Source: Acetobacteraceae bacterium
GTDB taxonomy: Bacteria > Pseudomonadota > Alphaproteobacteria > Acetobacterales > Acetobacteraceae
DNA length: 42,598 nt
Direction of reading: 5' to 3'
Assembly: GCA_030041375.1 (NCBI GenBank)
Contig: JASHOA010000072.1
Span: 1 to 42,598, forward strand
The position numbers were made by a program, and so were the translations under genes. The notes below the pieces were generated by a model that was given only the letters and a program-made list of their open reading frames with translations, ran no database searches and was not told the DNA's origin. Shown here in pieces: positions 8,948-17,408 of the stretch (its first letter is position 1; each line of letters starts with the position of its first letter).

Positions 8948-10063
8948 TCAGTTCTTCTGGCTGCCGAACAGTTCCTGTGGTGTCAAGACGACGTCACAAG
9001 CCTTAACGCTGGTTTCCGCGAAAAAGTTATCGGGCAGGTTGGGGAAGTAGTTCACGCCGGGCTTTAGTTGTTTATAGGTAATGTAGGGAACCGGAACCCG
9101 GCTCATCTGCGGCAGCGACTCGCCCTGGAGCAGGGCAATGGCGGCCTTGAGCGCAACCGCGGACAGCGCCGGTGCCTGCTCGGCTGACAGGCCGCGCAGT
9201 CCCTTCGACGCATACTCGGCCATCTCCTTACGGAAGCCGTTCTCTCCCTCGCCTCCGACCGGGATCAGCGGCTGGTGAGCGTCAATGAGGGCTCGCACTG
9301 CACCAGTCGTTCCCGCCTGCTCGATCATGCCATCGAAATGCCCGTAGACCGAGATCGCGTCAGCCACCGCCTTCTCTGAGGTCCCGTCATCCCATTTGCC
9401 GTCTACGTCGATCGTCTTGATCTCGGGATAGTTCTTGAAGACAGATTGGACACCAGCGTGAATATCCCGATCAACCGAGGTTCCCTCGATGCCGCGGATC
9501 TCAAGGACACGGCCCTTTGTGCCCATCTCTTGGACGACCCAGTTAGCCCACATTTTGCCGAGCTCCACTTGGTCCTCGTTAATCATCGGCACTTGGTTTG
9601 AATCGACGATCACGTCATAAGGTAGCAAAATCACCCCGGCACGCTTGGCCTCGCGAATCACTCGGTCGTAGCCCTTCGTGCTGACCGCCTCGATGAGGAT
9701 GGCGTCATAGCCCTGATTGATGAAATTCTCGATCGACGCGAGCTGTGCCGACTCGTCATTGCCGACACTGACGATCTTTAGCTCCTTGATGTACTTCGCG
9801 ACCTCCGGTTGCTTCGCGTAGGCACGCAGTGATTCGATCATCTGTAGGCGCCACGAATTTCCGACATAGCCGTTGACAAGAGCAATTCGATAAGGTGGCG
9901 GCTTCGACTTGAATTGCATGATCGCGGTATCTGGCGACCACGGCTTGAAGCATTGCGGATCGTAAGTCGATGCGGCGAACGCGGTGCTGGCGATGGTAAG
10001 CGAGATGGCGAGTACCGCTGCCGCAGCTGTTCCGCCCACCTTGATTCTGGATGACGTACGCAT
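8948..10063 (-). CDS. Periplasmic substrate-binding protein, RbsB-like
   Basis: A 371-residue Peripla_BP_4 protein. It begins with a Sec signal peptide (basic start, hydrophobic TAAAAVLAISLTIASTAFA, cleavage after AFA near residue 30). The mature part contains the family's first-strand motif YRIALVNGYVGNSWRLQMIESL and a hinge region with NQGYDAILIEA. AGGAGG lies just before the ATG. It heads the transporter gene set, 22 bp before the ATPase. Members bind sugars, autoinducer-2 or other polar ligands. The link to a monooxygenase operon suggests a non-sugar substrate, but this is inference. Confidence 0.88.
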   Translation of the reverse strand: MRTSSRIKVGGTAAAAVLAISLTIASTAFAASTYDPQCFKPWSPDTAIMQFKSKPPPYRIALVNGYVGNSWRLQMIESLRAYAKQPEVAKYIKELKIVSVGNDESAQLASIENFINQGYDAILIEAVSTKGYDRVIREAKRAGVILLPYDVIVDSNQVPMINEDQVELGKMWANWVVQEMGTKGRVLEIRGIEGTSVDRDIHAGVQSVFKNYPEIKTIDVDGKWDDGTSEKAVADAISVYGHFDGMIEQAGTTGAVRALIDAHQPLIPVGGEGENGFRKEMAEYASKGLRGLSAEQAPALSAVALKAAIALLQGESLPQMSRVPVPYITYKQLKPGVNYFPNLPDNFFAETSVKACDVVLTPQELFGSQKN

Positions 10064-10471
10064 TGCTCCTCCTGAGGACGTTGTTTGTTTGTGATCGCGC
10101 GAATCGATAAACCTTGCCTCGTCGCGAGGCTAGACTGCCAACGATAGAGCCGTCAACCGCTCCATGGCCTAGAGACAGCATGCCCCCGTACTTTCGGGTG
10201 CTCTGTCTCATGATGAACCTGCTTGGCGCCAGAATACGGACGTGGCTCGGGCAGCCCGAAGATCGACCCAGGGGCCGCACCCCCAGGTCGCTACCGCAGA
10301 TGCGACACGGAGATCGGGAACGAGGGCTCCTTGGGGTCCCCGAGACCGCGAAGGTTCCCGAAGAACTGTCACTCGAATGCCGCGCAGGGCATTAAAACCG
10401 CCAGCTTTCACGGGCTCCTCCTTACCCTTTGAACCATGAGATATGCAGGGCAAAATTGCTCCGTTAGGGGG
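10064..10471. other. 408-bp leader between monooxygenase and binding protein genes
   Basis: On the minus strand this separates the flavin monooxygenase from the binding protein. A frame at 10208-10453 has a good ribosome site (AAGGAGG before a GTG near 10409) and starts KAGGFNALRGIRVTVL, vaguely like the start of a CaiB-type CoA transferase. It degenerates quickly and is not called as a gene. No sigma-54 -24/-12 pair on the minus strand was found. Nothing else was recognised. Confidence 0.35.
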
Positions 10472-11572
10472 TCAGGCTGCGAGCTTCTTCTCGCAATATG
10501 GGCGGACCTTTGGCATCACTTCCTCAATCATACGACGCATCGAACTCTGCCATAGCCGCTTACGGTCCCATTCGTGAAAGGCAGCTAGCAGAGTTCCAAA
10601 TGGCCCGACCTCGTCGATGAAGGCAACAAGTCGGTCCACAACGTATCCTGGCGGTCCGGCAATCACCATTGCGTCAATGACCTCGTCCAGCGTCAAATCC
10701 TCTACGTTGCCGTCCTCGCGCGTCTGAAAGATCTTGCGCGCCCCAGCGCGGCCAAGCTGAATGTACAGATAGTTGTAATACGACCAAATCGCGTTGCCTG
10801 GTTCTGCGAGGTAGTCGCGAGCTTCTGCCTCATCGCGGGTGACCAGAATGCTGCGGGCTATCCGCCAGGTTGCCGGATCCGCAAGCCCGCCAGCGGCCGC
10901 AGCACCCGCCTGATAGGCCTCCCAGTGCGATCGGACCACACAGGGCGCGTTGAAGTTGGCGGAGATGAGGTGCCATCCCCGCTGGCCCGCCAGCTTGGCC
11001 GTGGTAGAATACGGGCTCATCGCTGAGGTACAGAACGTCGGGAACGGTGTCTGGAACGGTTTCGGAATAAGTCCGATGCCCAGGTCATCCTGGACGGTGT
11101 CCTTGATCCTTACGGTCCAATACTGGCCGGTAATATCGTAGGGCGGCGTGGTTCTCCAGATCCGCTCAATGATCTCTGCCGCCTCTATCATCATCTCCTG
11201 GCGGTTCTTCTCAGTGGTGCCGAACAGCTCAAAATCGGAAGCAAGCCCGCCTGGGCCGATCCCCATGATGAACCGTCCGTTGGACATGTGGTCAAACATG
11301 GCCGCATCCGCGGCGACACGCGCGGGGTGGTGCTGCGGCAGATTCACCACGCCGGTGCACAGCTTCATATTTTTGGTCTGCGGCACCAACAGAGACAGGA
11401 ACTGAAACGTGTTTGACACCGGCTCTACCTTCACCGAGGTATGCTCGCCGATCCAAAACTCTTCGTACCCCAGTCGCTCGGCGTAGAGTGCAGCCTCCAC
11501 GTCCTGGTCGTACATCTCCTTGTAACTGAGCTTCAATGTGTGCAAGGGCATCATGAACAGTCCGAGTCGCAT
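10472..11572 (-). CDS. LLM-class flavin-dependent monooxygenase
   Basis: A 366-residue bacterial luciferase-like (TIM-barrel) oxygenase. It opens with MRLGLFMMPLH and has the family motif AERLGYEEFWIGEHTS near residues 30-45. The flavin/core motifs ARVAADAAMFDHMSNGRFIMGIGPG (about 105-130) and a C-terminal AGPPGYVVDRL follow. Such enzymes use FMNH2 from a separate reductase to oxygenate ketones, terpenes or sulfonates; limonene 1,2-monooxygenase and diketocamphane monooxygenase are relatives. The flavin reductase gene immediately upstream supplies the partner. AAAGGAAAG precedes the ATG. It probably shares a transcript with the reductase, from the sigma-54 promoter at 12618-12633. Confidence 0.85.
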   Translation of the reverse strand: MRLGLFMMPLHTLKLSYKEMYDQDVEAALYAERLGYEEFWIGEHTSVKVEPVSNTFQFLSLLVPQTKNMKLCTGVVNLPQHHPARVAADAAMFDHMSNGRFIMGIGPGGLASDFELFGTTEKNRQEMMIEAAEIIERIWRTTPPYDITGQYWTVRIKDTVQDDLGIGLIPKPFQTPFPTFCTSAMSPYSTTAKLAGQRGWHLISANFNAPCVVRSHWEAYQAGAAAAGGLADPATWRIARSILVTRDEAEARDYLAEPGNAIWSYYNYLYIQLGRAGARKIFQTREDGNVEDLTLDEVIDAMVIAGPPGYVVDRLVAFIDEVGPFGTLLAAFHEWDRKRLWQSSMRRMIEEVMPKVRPYCEKKLAA

Positions 11573-11981
11573 GTTACTTTCCTTTCATTTTGGCTTTAAA
11601 ACGGCGCGAGCTCGGGCCGCAGCGTGTGTCGGCAGTAAGGGTGCAAACGGCACTCCCGCCTTGAGGGCGGCCGAGGTGTGTTCGGCCATTGGGCAATTCC
11701 ATTCGAGCACCCGCGTGGCGGATTTTTCCCCGGGTAAGGCAGCGCATAACAACCCAGGCCCCCGTCGGAGGGGCCAGCGGCCAATACTTGCCGCGGCCGA
11801 CACCGACGCGTCAAAGTCCGAGCCGGTCTACGCGACAGCCCTGCAGCCTGCGATGACATTTGTAGCGGCACGGCAACAGTATTGCTTATGCAGCGCACGA
11901 CGCGGCTCGGCCGGGGTGTCGCCGTGAAGCCGCCCGCCAACGACGGCGAAGACACATCTGCGATCGCGGGTTGGTTGCGGT
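11573..11981. other. 409-bp spacer between monooxygenase and flavin reductase
   Basis: No supported gene on either strand. Open frames here lack ribosome sites and recognisable motifs. The spacer is unusually long for two genes expected to be co-transcribed. No clear terminator was found. Confidence 0.4.
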
Positions 11982-12518
11982 TCATTGGTGGCAAACGAGT
12001 TTCGGCGTCGCGAAACCGCCGGCGATCCAGAGCAGCGGCAGGCCCCCTTCGGTCAGCGACACATGGCGCACACGACCGACGAACAGGGTATGAGTGCCGT
12101 ATTCCATTCCTGCATCGACCGCACAAAAGACAGAGCGCAGGGCTGAGGCGAGATAAGGTAGCCCGTGCCAACCCCGCCGCCACTCGCCTGAAAGGAAACG
12201 CTCGTTCCTGCGTTCCGATCGAGCGAACATTGCGACTAGGGGCCGGGCGCTGTCATCGACGACGTTGGCGCAAAATAGCCCGCTCCCGGAGACTATAGGA
12301 TACAGGCTGGCAGTCCGCTTGATTGAGACGAGCAACGATGCCGGCTCCATTGAGACTGAGATGACAGCGGAAGCGGCCATACCGTGTGGGCCGCCCTGAG
12401 AATCACGTGCGGTGATCAAGCAGACTGCCCCGCCAAGCTGCTTCATCGCCCTACGGAACAGGGCAACGATGTTATCTCTGTCCGCCCTTACTCCCTCAAT
12501 CTCTCCGGAAGGCTCCAT
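11982..12518 (-). CDS. Flavin reductase (FMN-binding split barrel)
   Basis: A 178-residue HpaC/Flavin_Reduct-family protein. The motif GGAVCLITARDSQGGPHGMAAS (about 29-50) and PASLLVSIKRTASLYP (about 58-73) form the flavin-binding core, and FCANVVDD and RHVSLTEGGLPLLWIAGGF are typical later segments. It reduces FMN or FAD with NAD(P)H to feed the LLM monooxygenase encoded next. GGAGG lies ten bases before the ATG. It is the first gene after the sigma-54 promoter, giving a 5' leader of about 90 bases. Confidence 0.88.
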   Translation of the reverse strand: MEPSGEIEGVRADRDNIVALFRRAMKQLGGAVCLITARDSQGGPHGMAASAVISVSMEPASLLVSIKRTASLYPIVSGSGLFCANVVDDSARPLVAMFARSERRNERFLSGEWRRGWHGLPYLASALRSVFCAVDAGMEYGTHTLFVGRVRHVSLTEGGLPLLWIAGGFATPKLVCHQ

Positions 12519-12617
12519 TATCCGCCATCCTCCGGCGTCACCCGGCTGGCATCACGGGCTTACCCAGGCCACGAGGGGCACGCCTTCGCCAAGGTCTTCG
12601 GTCCGGCTTTCAGACAG

Positions 12618-12633
12618 TGCAAGAAACATGCCA
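12618..12633 (-). promoter_or_regulatory. Sigma-54 (RpoN) -24/-12 promoter
   Basis: On the minus strand the sequence is TGGCATGTTTCTTGCA. It matches the consensus TGGCACG-N4-TTGCA at all but one position, with GG and GC exactly ten bases apart. Transcription would start near 12607 towards the flavin reductase gene. An activator gene with a sigma-54 interaction loop lies divergently, and two palindromes lie 47-118 bp upstream, where enhancer sites are expected. Confidence 0.85.
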
Positions 12634-12679
12634 CAATTGATACTCCCAAGAAGTTCAATGGGTTGAGTTCGACTCCAGG

Positions 12680-12694
12680 TGTCGCAGCGCGACA
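12680..12694. promoter_or_regulatory. Enhancer (UAS) palindrome 1
   Basis: TGTCGC-AGC-GCGACA, a perfect 6-bp inverted repeat about 50 bp upstream of the -24 element. It shares its half-sites with the second palindrome 30 bp away (about three helical turns). This is the spacing expected for cooperative binding of an AcoR-type activator. Confidence 0.7.
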
Positions 12695-12698
12695 TACT

Positions 12699-12736
12699 GG
12701 ATGGTTGGAGTGTCGCACGCGACACCCCAACCATCC
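12699..12736. promoter_or_regulatory. Enhancer (UAS) palindrome 2 inside a 38-bp extended palindrome
   Basis: The core TGTCGC-AC-GCGACA (12711-12724) repeats the half-sites of palindrome 1. It is embedded in a longer inverted repeat, GGATGGTTGG at 12699-12708 and CCAACCATCC at 12727-12736. Only the central AC and one flanking pair fail to match. It can be a binding site for the sigma-54 activator and also a strong hairpin in RNA from either strand. Confidence 0.7.
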
Positions 12737-12818
12737 CGCAATATTTGAGCGCTCGGTGCGGGATGTTATCTTGGATCGGAAGAACAGAGAGTCCCGAGAA
12801 AGGGATAAGGCGGAGGGC

Positions 12819-14768
12819 ATGTTCTTGAACGAACTGGAGCACTCGAGGCGGGTTGCCACATCCGTAAAGGCCGTAAGCGCGGCGAGAACGAATCTTCAGG
12901 ACAGTCGGCAGATATCTATCGTGAGATCTTGGCACCGCTGCCTTACGCGGTATGGGCTGGAACCGCACGCCATCCCCGCACCGAACATCTTATCCTTGGC
13001 AGAATTGAAGGCATGCCGGGACGCAGATGAAGATGTGCTCGCAGTGGTTCAGGGCGAGTTGGATCGTCTTTTCATACAGGTTGCTGAGAGCTACTACGCG
13101 ATCACGATAACGAATCATTCCGGCGTCGTGATCGCATCTCGTTATCTTGCCAAGCTGGAAAACGATGTGCAACGAGTCGGCATTATTCCCGGTAGCAGCT
13201 GGCTTGAGGAAGAGCAGGGGACAAATGGTGTTGGTACCTGCCTAAAGGAACGAAGGCCACTTTCAGTAATTATGGGAGAGCATTTTGGGACACGACTAAT
13301 CGGGATATCCTGCACCGTCGCACCTATGTTCCGATCTCGAGGTGGGATCCTTGGGGTTATCAATGTGACGACTCCGAAGCAAACTAATCGTCTGGTACAG
13401 TCCATGGTCCGACAGATCGTCATCAACTCGGCGCGACGGATCGAGAACTTGCATCTGCAGCGGGAATATGCGGGGAAGCGTGTCCTTCGCTTTTCGCGTT
13501 ATGATGATTTCTCAGATCTCGCAAACGAAGCGCGGTTGGTGCTCGATGACCAAAATTGCGTCCTCGCGGGCACCCCATCCGTTTTTCAGTTGTTGTCGGT
13601 CTCGCGAGACGCCATGACTGGCAGCCCGATCACTGAGAGTTTGGGCTTGAAAGCCGTTCCGGATTCAGCGAAGACACTGGATCTGAGACATCCATTGAAC
13701 GACGGCACCCGGCTCTACGTTCGTATGATCGGTCCCGATGAAAGCCGTTTCGTGAACCCGAAAAGACCTGCGGCCGGACAGATATCTGACGCCACGCCCA
13801 AATCGGGACCCTATTCTTTGCTGCTTAGCGAAGCAAAGGAGGTCGCAGAACAAGTACGCAAAGCACAACGTCTCCTAGCTAGTGGTCTGCCGATCCTGCT
13901 TCAGGGTGAGACGGGAACCGGAAAGTCTGCACTGGCGCAAGCCTTGCATCGGGCAGGTCCGAGGCGGGATAGGCCATTCATCGCGATAAACTGCACCGCA
14001 GTCCCCCAGGAACTGATGGAAAGTGAGTTGTTCGGATACAAAGCAGGTGCGTTCACTGGCGCTGCACGGCACGGCAGTAAAGGCCTAGTGCGTGAAGCCG
14101 ATGGCGGGACTCTGTTTCTGGACGAAATCGGGGACATGCCTCTTCTGTTGCAAAGTCGATTTTTGCATGTCCTCGGCGAGGGTACGGTTACTCCACTCGG
14201 CGGCGGCGGTATGCAATCAGTCGATATTTCGGTAATCTCCGCGAGTCTCCACGATCTCCAGCATCTTGTTGACACTGGGCGGTTCCGTCCAGACTTATTC
14301 TTTCGACTTAGCGGAGCTATAGTCACGTTGCCCTCCTTACGCGACCGGCCTGACCTTGTGAGCATTATCGAGAGCTTTTTCCAAGACGAAGCTATGCGAA
14401 ATGGCCGCCCCAATCTTCAGCTCAGTTCGGCCGCGGTCGCCGCACTGGCCGCCTATAGCTGGCCGGGAAATCTACGTGAGCTTCGGCACGCTGCTCGACA
14501 CGCTGTTGCGATGACGGATGGAGGGGAAATTTTTCCGTGTCACCTTCCTTCCGGTGTGTTCAAGGGCCTTCCGCTCGTGCGAGCTATGCCACCAACTAAA
14601 TCAAACTCCCGTTGTGAAAAGTCTTGCTTGGAGGCGGCGTTGTTGCGTACTGGTTGGAATGTCTCTGCTGCCGCTCGACTATTGGGGATCTCCCGGTCGA
14701 CGCTTCACAGACGCGTCCCGACTGCGGTCTTACGGCAGGCGTCCCGAGAAGCAGGTTCCAGAAAATAG
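12819..14768 (+). CDS. Sigma-54-dependent activator, AcoR-type (GAF-AAA+-Fis)
   Basis: A 649-residue enhancer-binding protein. The start at 12819 follows GGAGGG; a frame open from 12384 has no family resemblance before it. Residues about 40-330 form an AcoR/GAF-type sensor region (RSWHRCLTRYGLEP, QGTNGVGTCL). The AAA+ domain has Walker A GETGTGKS, the sigma-54 contact loop GAFTGA, Walker B GGTLFLDEIGDM and the FRPDLFFRLSG segment. A Fis helix-turn-helix (NVSAAARLLGISRSTLHRRV) ends the protein. Such activators respond to a small ligand and drive RpoN promoters. Divergent placement with matching enhancer palindromes and promoter indicates control of the flavin monooxygenase operon. The ligand is probably the substrate or an intermediate. 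Confidence 0.9.
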   Translation: MFLNELEHSRRVATSVKAVSAARTNLQDSRQISIVRSWHRCLTRYGLEPHAIPAPNILSLAELKACRDADEDVLAVVQGELDRLFIQVAESYYAITITNHSGVVIASRYLAKLENDVQRVGIIPGSSWLEEEQGTNGVGTCLKERRPLSVIMGEHFGTRLIGISCTVAPMFRSRGGILGVINVTTPKQTNRLVQSMVRQIVINSARRIENLHLQREYAGKRVLRFSRYDDFSDLANEARLVLDDQNCVLAGTPSVFQLLSVSRDAMTGSPITESLGLKAVPDSAKTLDLRHPLNDGTRLYVRMIGPDESRFVNPKRPAAGQISDATPKSGPYSLLLSEAKEVAEQVRKAQRLLASGLPILLQGETGTGKSALAQALHRAGPRRDRPFIAINCTAVPQELMESELFGYKAGAFTGAARHGSKGLVREADGGTLFLDEIGDMPLLLQSRFLHVLGEGTVTPLGGGGMQSVDISVISASLHDLQHLVDTGRFRPDLFFRLSGAIVTLPSLRDRPDLVSIIESFFQDEAMRNGRPNLQLSSAAVAALAAYSWPGNLRELRHAARHAVAMTDGGEIFPCHLPSGVFKGLPLVRAMPPTKSNSRCEKSCLEAALLRTGWNVSAAARLLGISRSTLHRRVPTAVLRQASREAGSRK

Positions 14769-14929
14769 CCGACGGAACATGGCGGAACGCACCGTATGCG
14801 TCCGTCGGATGTCGCGTTATACGTAAGGCCGTAAGTTGGCTTCTGGAGGGAGAGATGGCTCGCCCTACACTGCGCGAGCGAGGGCTGCTTGGGCGGGCCG
14901 AGCCGATCCTCATCGCAGGAAGACGAGCC

Positions 14930-15225
14930 GTGGCTCAATTTACAGAAGTTTTTGTCGGAATCGACGTTTCAAAGCTACGCAACGCCGTGGCGATCGCGGA
15001 GGGCCAACGGAGACGCGAGGTGCGCTACCTCGGCGAGGTGGATGCATCGGAAGAAGGATTGCGTCGGCTGGTCAAGCGGATCGGAGCTCGGTACGCGCGG
15101 GTGCAGGTCTGATATGAAGCTGGCCCGACGGGTTATGGCCCGTATCGCCTAATCACCGAACTCGGCCATCGCTGCACGGTGGTGGCGCCGTCGCTGGTTC
15201 CGAGGAAGCCAGGCGAAAGAGTGAA
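14930..15225 (+). pseudogene. IS110-family transposase, N-terminal stub with nonsense codon
   Basis: The frame from GTG 14930 reads AQFTEVFVGIDVSKLRNAVAIAEG, with the first catalytic Asp of the DEDD IS110 enzymes. A TGA at 15110-15112 replaces the Cys normally in [11 protein letters not shown]. Downstream in the same frame [28 protein letters not shown] continues the homology to about 15225, where it stops abruptly. It is inactive. Confidence 0.8.
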
Positions 15226-15285
15226 GAGGCATTGTTACGGTAACCAGGTCTGGCGGGTGCCCGGGGTTCGGGCGAGGCTGGCAGG

Positions 15286-15411
15286 ATGAAATCTGCTCCA
15301 AACCGGCACTACCGCCATCGCTTCCCCGCCGAGATCATCAGCCACGCCGTCTGGCTGTATCACGTGTTCAGCCTCAGCGCGCGAGACGTCGAGCTGATGC
15401 TTTCCGAACGC
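15286..15411 (+). pseudogene. IS6-family transposase, N-terminal fragment
   Basis: The reading frame begins [22 protein letters not shown]...WLYHVFSLSARDVELMLSERGV. This is the conserved start of IS6/IS26-type transposases. Homology ends near 15411, before the DDE domain. Only about 40 codons survive. Confidence 0.75.
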
Positions 15412-15502
15412 GGCGTATTTCGTATGCGTTTGGTGACGACCGTCGGATCAGGGCGACATCGAGATTTGCCATGGCATCAGTTGATCGATTCGGCTGATCG
15501 GA

Positions 15503-15529
15503 TGTCAATCGGCTTGCAAAATTGGCTCT
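15503..15529 (+). repeat. 27-bp perfect inverted repeat, left copy
   Basis: Begins TGTCAATCGGCTTGC and ends AAATTGGCTCT. The exact reverse complement is at 17382-17408. The last six bases are the start of the ISL3 terminal repeat; the rest lies outside it. Confidence 0.8.
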
Positions 15530-17182
15530 TCCGCGCTTTTGGTGCAGATGACTGGCGAGTTCATGCGGTGCAGAGTCGAGCGCGAAGGAGGTCGAGGTGG
15601 GCGCGGCCGTACATCTGCCGCTTTACGAACTTGAGCTTGGTGATCTGGCCTTCGGTCTGGCCGTTCAACCATGGATCGGAGATCGCGGTCGCGACTGCAT
15701 CGCGATCTGCGGCGATGCCGGTGGCGAAAGTGGCGAGCAGACTGCTCGCAGCGTCGCTGAGCCAGGTATCGAGCCCGCCACTCGACTTTGACCGAAGGAT
15801 GGCATGGAAGCGCCCGATCAGATCGCGAGCCGCGGCCAGCGCTGGAACCGCTGCCTCCACGGCAGCCACGAGTTGAACATCGGCGGTGGACAGCCTGTCG
15901 CGCCGGCTGGCCAGGAGCCGCGCGATGGTTCGCGCGGAGGGCGGCTTTGACGGTCGTGAGCCGCCGCCGCTCTTGGCCCGCCGTCGCCGTGTCGTCCATT
16001 CGGTCACGACGCGCAGCGCACCTGCGAAGCCGGCGGCCCTGACGCGTCGCCAGAGTTCCGCGCCGGTGCGGCAGCCGCCCGCCCACTCCGCCTCCAGACG
16101 CGGCAGGACCGTATCCAGCGAGCTCATCCTCGGGCGGAACACCTCGGTCCCGCCGCTGCGGACGATGGCGCGCACGAGCTGACGGCTGCGCCCGGTGCGG
16201 CGCACGATCTCCTTGATCGGCGTCCCGGCCGCGACAAGCCGACGGATAACGGCGTTGCCGGCCTCGCGGCGCCGGAACCCGTCGTGCTGGCGTCGCTCGG
16301 CCGCCGTCAGCCGGCTGGGATCGACGGCAGCGACGCCAAGCGCCGTGCGGATGCACGGCATCAAGGAACGCGGCGGACGCGTTCTCGAACAAGTGCCAGC
16401 GGTCGGCCACCTGTCTGGCATCAGGGCAGGCGCGCGCCGCCGCCGGCCCGTAGGCGCCACCACGATCGCGCGCGATCACCTCGATGCCCGGGTGCGCTGT
16501 CAGCCAGTCCTCGACGGTGCCACAGGCGCGATCGGGCAGCAGATCGACGATGCGTCGGCGTTCCAGGTCGCAGATGATGGACCCGTAGCGATGCCCGCGC
16601 CGCCAGGCCCAGTCGTCGATGCCGACGACGCGGAGCGGCATCGTGGTGCATGCAGATGCCCCGCGGCGCACCAGTCTGAGCAGCGTCGAGCCGCTCACCG
16701 GCAGCCCGAGACGCCGTGCCAGCCGCGCCCCGGCGGCACCGCCGAGCGCGACACCGATGTGGCACTGGATGTCGGCCAATCGCGAGGTGCGTCGTGCATG
16801 CGACGCCGCGACGTTCGGCATGTGCTCCGCGAACACCTTGCGCGGGCATTCATCAGCATCGCAGCGGAACCGGCGCGCGATCACGATGATGATCACGGTG
16901 CGTCCCTGCCATGGGAGATCGGCCAATCTTCGCCGATATCGACTGTGTACCCGGTGCGATGAGCGGTGGCAGCGAGGACAGGCCGCCACACGGCTACCTG
17001 GCTCGGCAAGAATACCGACACGATGAAGCTCCGGCTCGACGCAACGGACGACCAGTTCATTTGGAACAAGTGCAAGCAGGGACTGCAAGGATGATCAACC
17101 AGTTTCGGGTTGCGAGGTCATCTTCTCTCATCGATTCGCTCCCCGAGTACAAGAGCCCCTGCATCAAAAACGCGGAAGAGCC
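15524..17182 (-). mobile_element. ISL3-family insertion sequence (about 1.66 kb)
   Basis: The ends are imperfect inverted repeats, GGCTCTTCCGCGCTTTTGG at 15524 and its counterpart ending CGGAAGAGCC at 17182. GGCTCTT is the usual ISL3 outer sequence. The element carries one transposase gene on the minus strand, broken by a frameshift. Flanking 8-mers are not a direct repeat. Instead CAAAATTG and CAATTTTG appear in inverted orientation, so the site is a nested or rearranged insertion. Confidence 0.75.
15561..17088 (-). pseudogene. ISL3-family transposase with a frameshift
   Basis: The N-terminal half (17088 to about 16350) has the zinc ribbon CPRCHRSSHRVHSRYRRRLADL. It also carries the first two catalytic Asp residues in VVGIDDWAWRRGHRYG and VIARDRGGAYGPAAARACPD. 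Homology then jumps to another frame near 16345-16360 (FLDAVH becomes IRTALGVAAVDPS). It continues to the C-terminus with the catalytic Glu in PWLNGQTEGQITKLKFVKRQ. The full length (about 508 codons) fits the family, so only one small insertion or deletion inactivates it unless a sequencing error is involved. Confidence 0.85.
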
Positions 17183-17189
17183 CAATTTT

Positions 17190-17387
17190 GGCTCTGACGC
17201 ACTCTTGGTGAAGGTGGTTCCAGGATGGCGCAAGAGAAGATATTGATATCGCTTCGGAAGCCGCGTACATTGGCACCCGCCGGAGCGTTCGGCGCACCAA
17301 AGGCATTCAATCCGCTGAACCTCACGTCGGCATGGGCATCCTTAGCAAACGAGCCGGCTTGCTGATCATCAGAATTGAGTCAGAGCC
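17190..17387. mobile_element. Minimal ISL3-like remnant (about 198 bp, ends only)
   Basis: Outer sequences GGCTCTGACGCACTCTTGGTG (first 20 bases at 17190-17209) and, inverted, ...GAATTGAGTCAGAGCC ending at 17387 resemble ISL3 ends. There is no coding content. AATTTT lies directly outside both ends (17184-17189 and 17388-17393), possibly a target duplication. It could be a MITE or an internal-deletion derivative. The left end abuts the right end of the neighbouring ISL3 copy, giving the palindrome AGAGCCCAATTTTGGCTCT. Confidence 0.5.
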
Positions 17388-17408
17388 AATTTTGCAAGCC
17401 GATTGACA
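17382..17408 (-). repeat. 27-bp perfect inverted repeat, right copy
   Basis: Exact reverse complement of 15503-15529. Together they bracket the ISL3 element and the small remnant, so the flanking 21 bp outside the ISL3 ends is itself duplicated in inverted orientation. Confidence 0.8.

Noticed and set aside
10208-10453. 81-codon minus-strand frame as a small gene or CaiB-type start
   Set aside because: Similarity is limited to about ten residues and is not sustained, so it is mentioned only as part of the leader.
12680-12736. Reading the palindromes as an intrinsic terminator
   Set aside because: They lie upstream of both divergent genes, lack a T-tract and share repeated half-sites, which fits enhancer sites better.
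15788-16962. Several long plus-strand frames across the ISL3 element
   Set aside because: Antisense of the transposase; the frames have no motif of their own.
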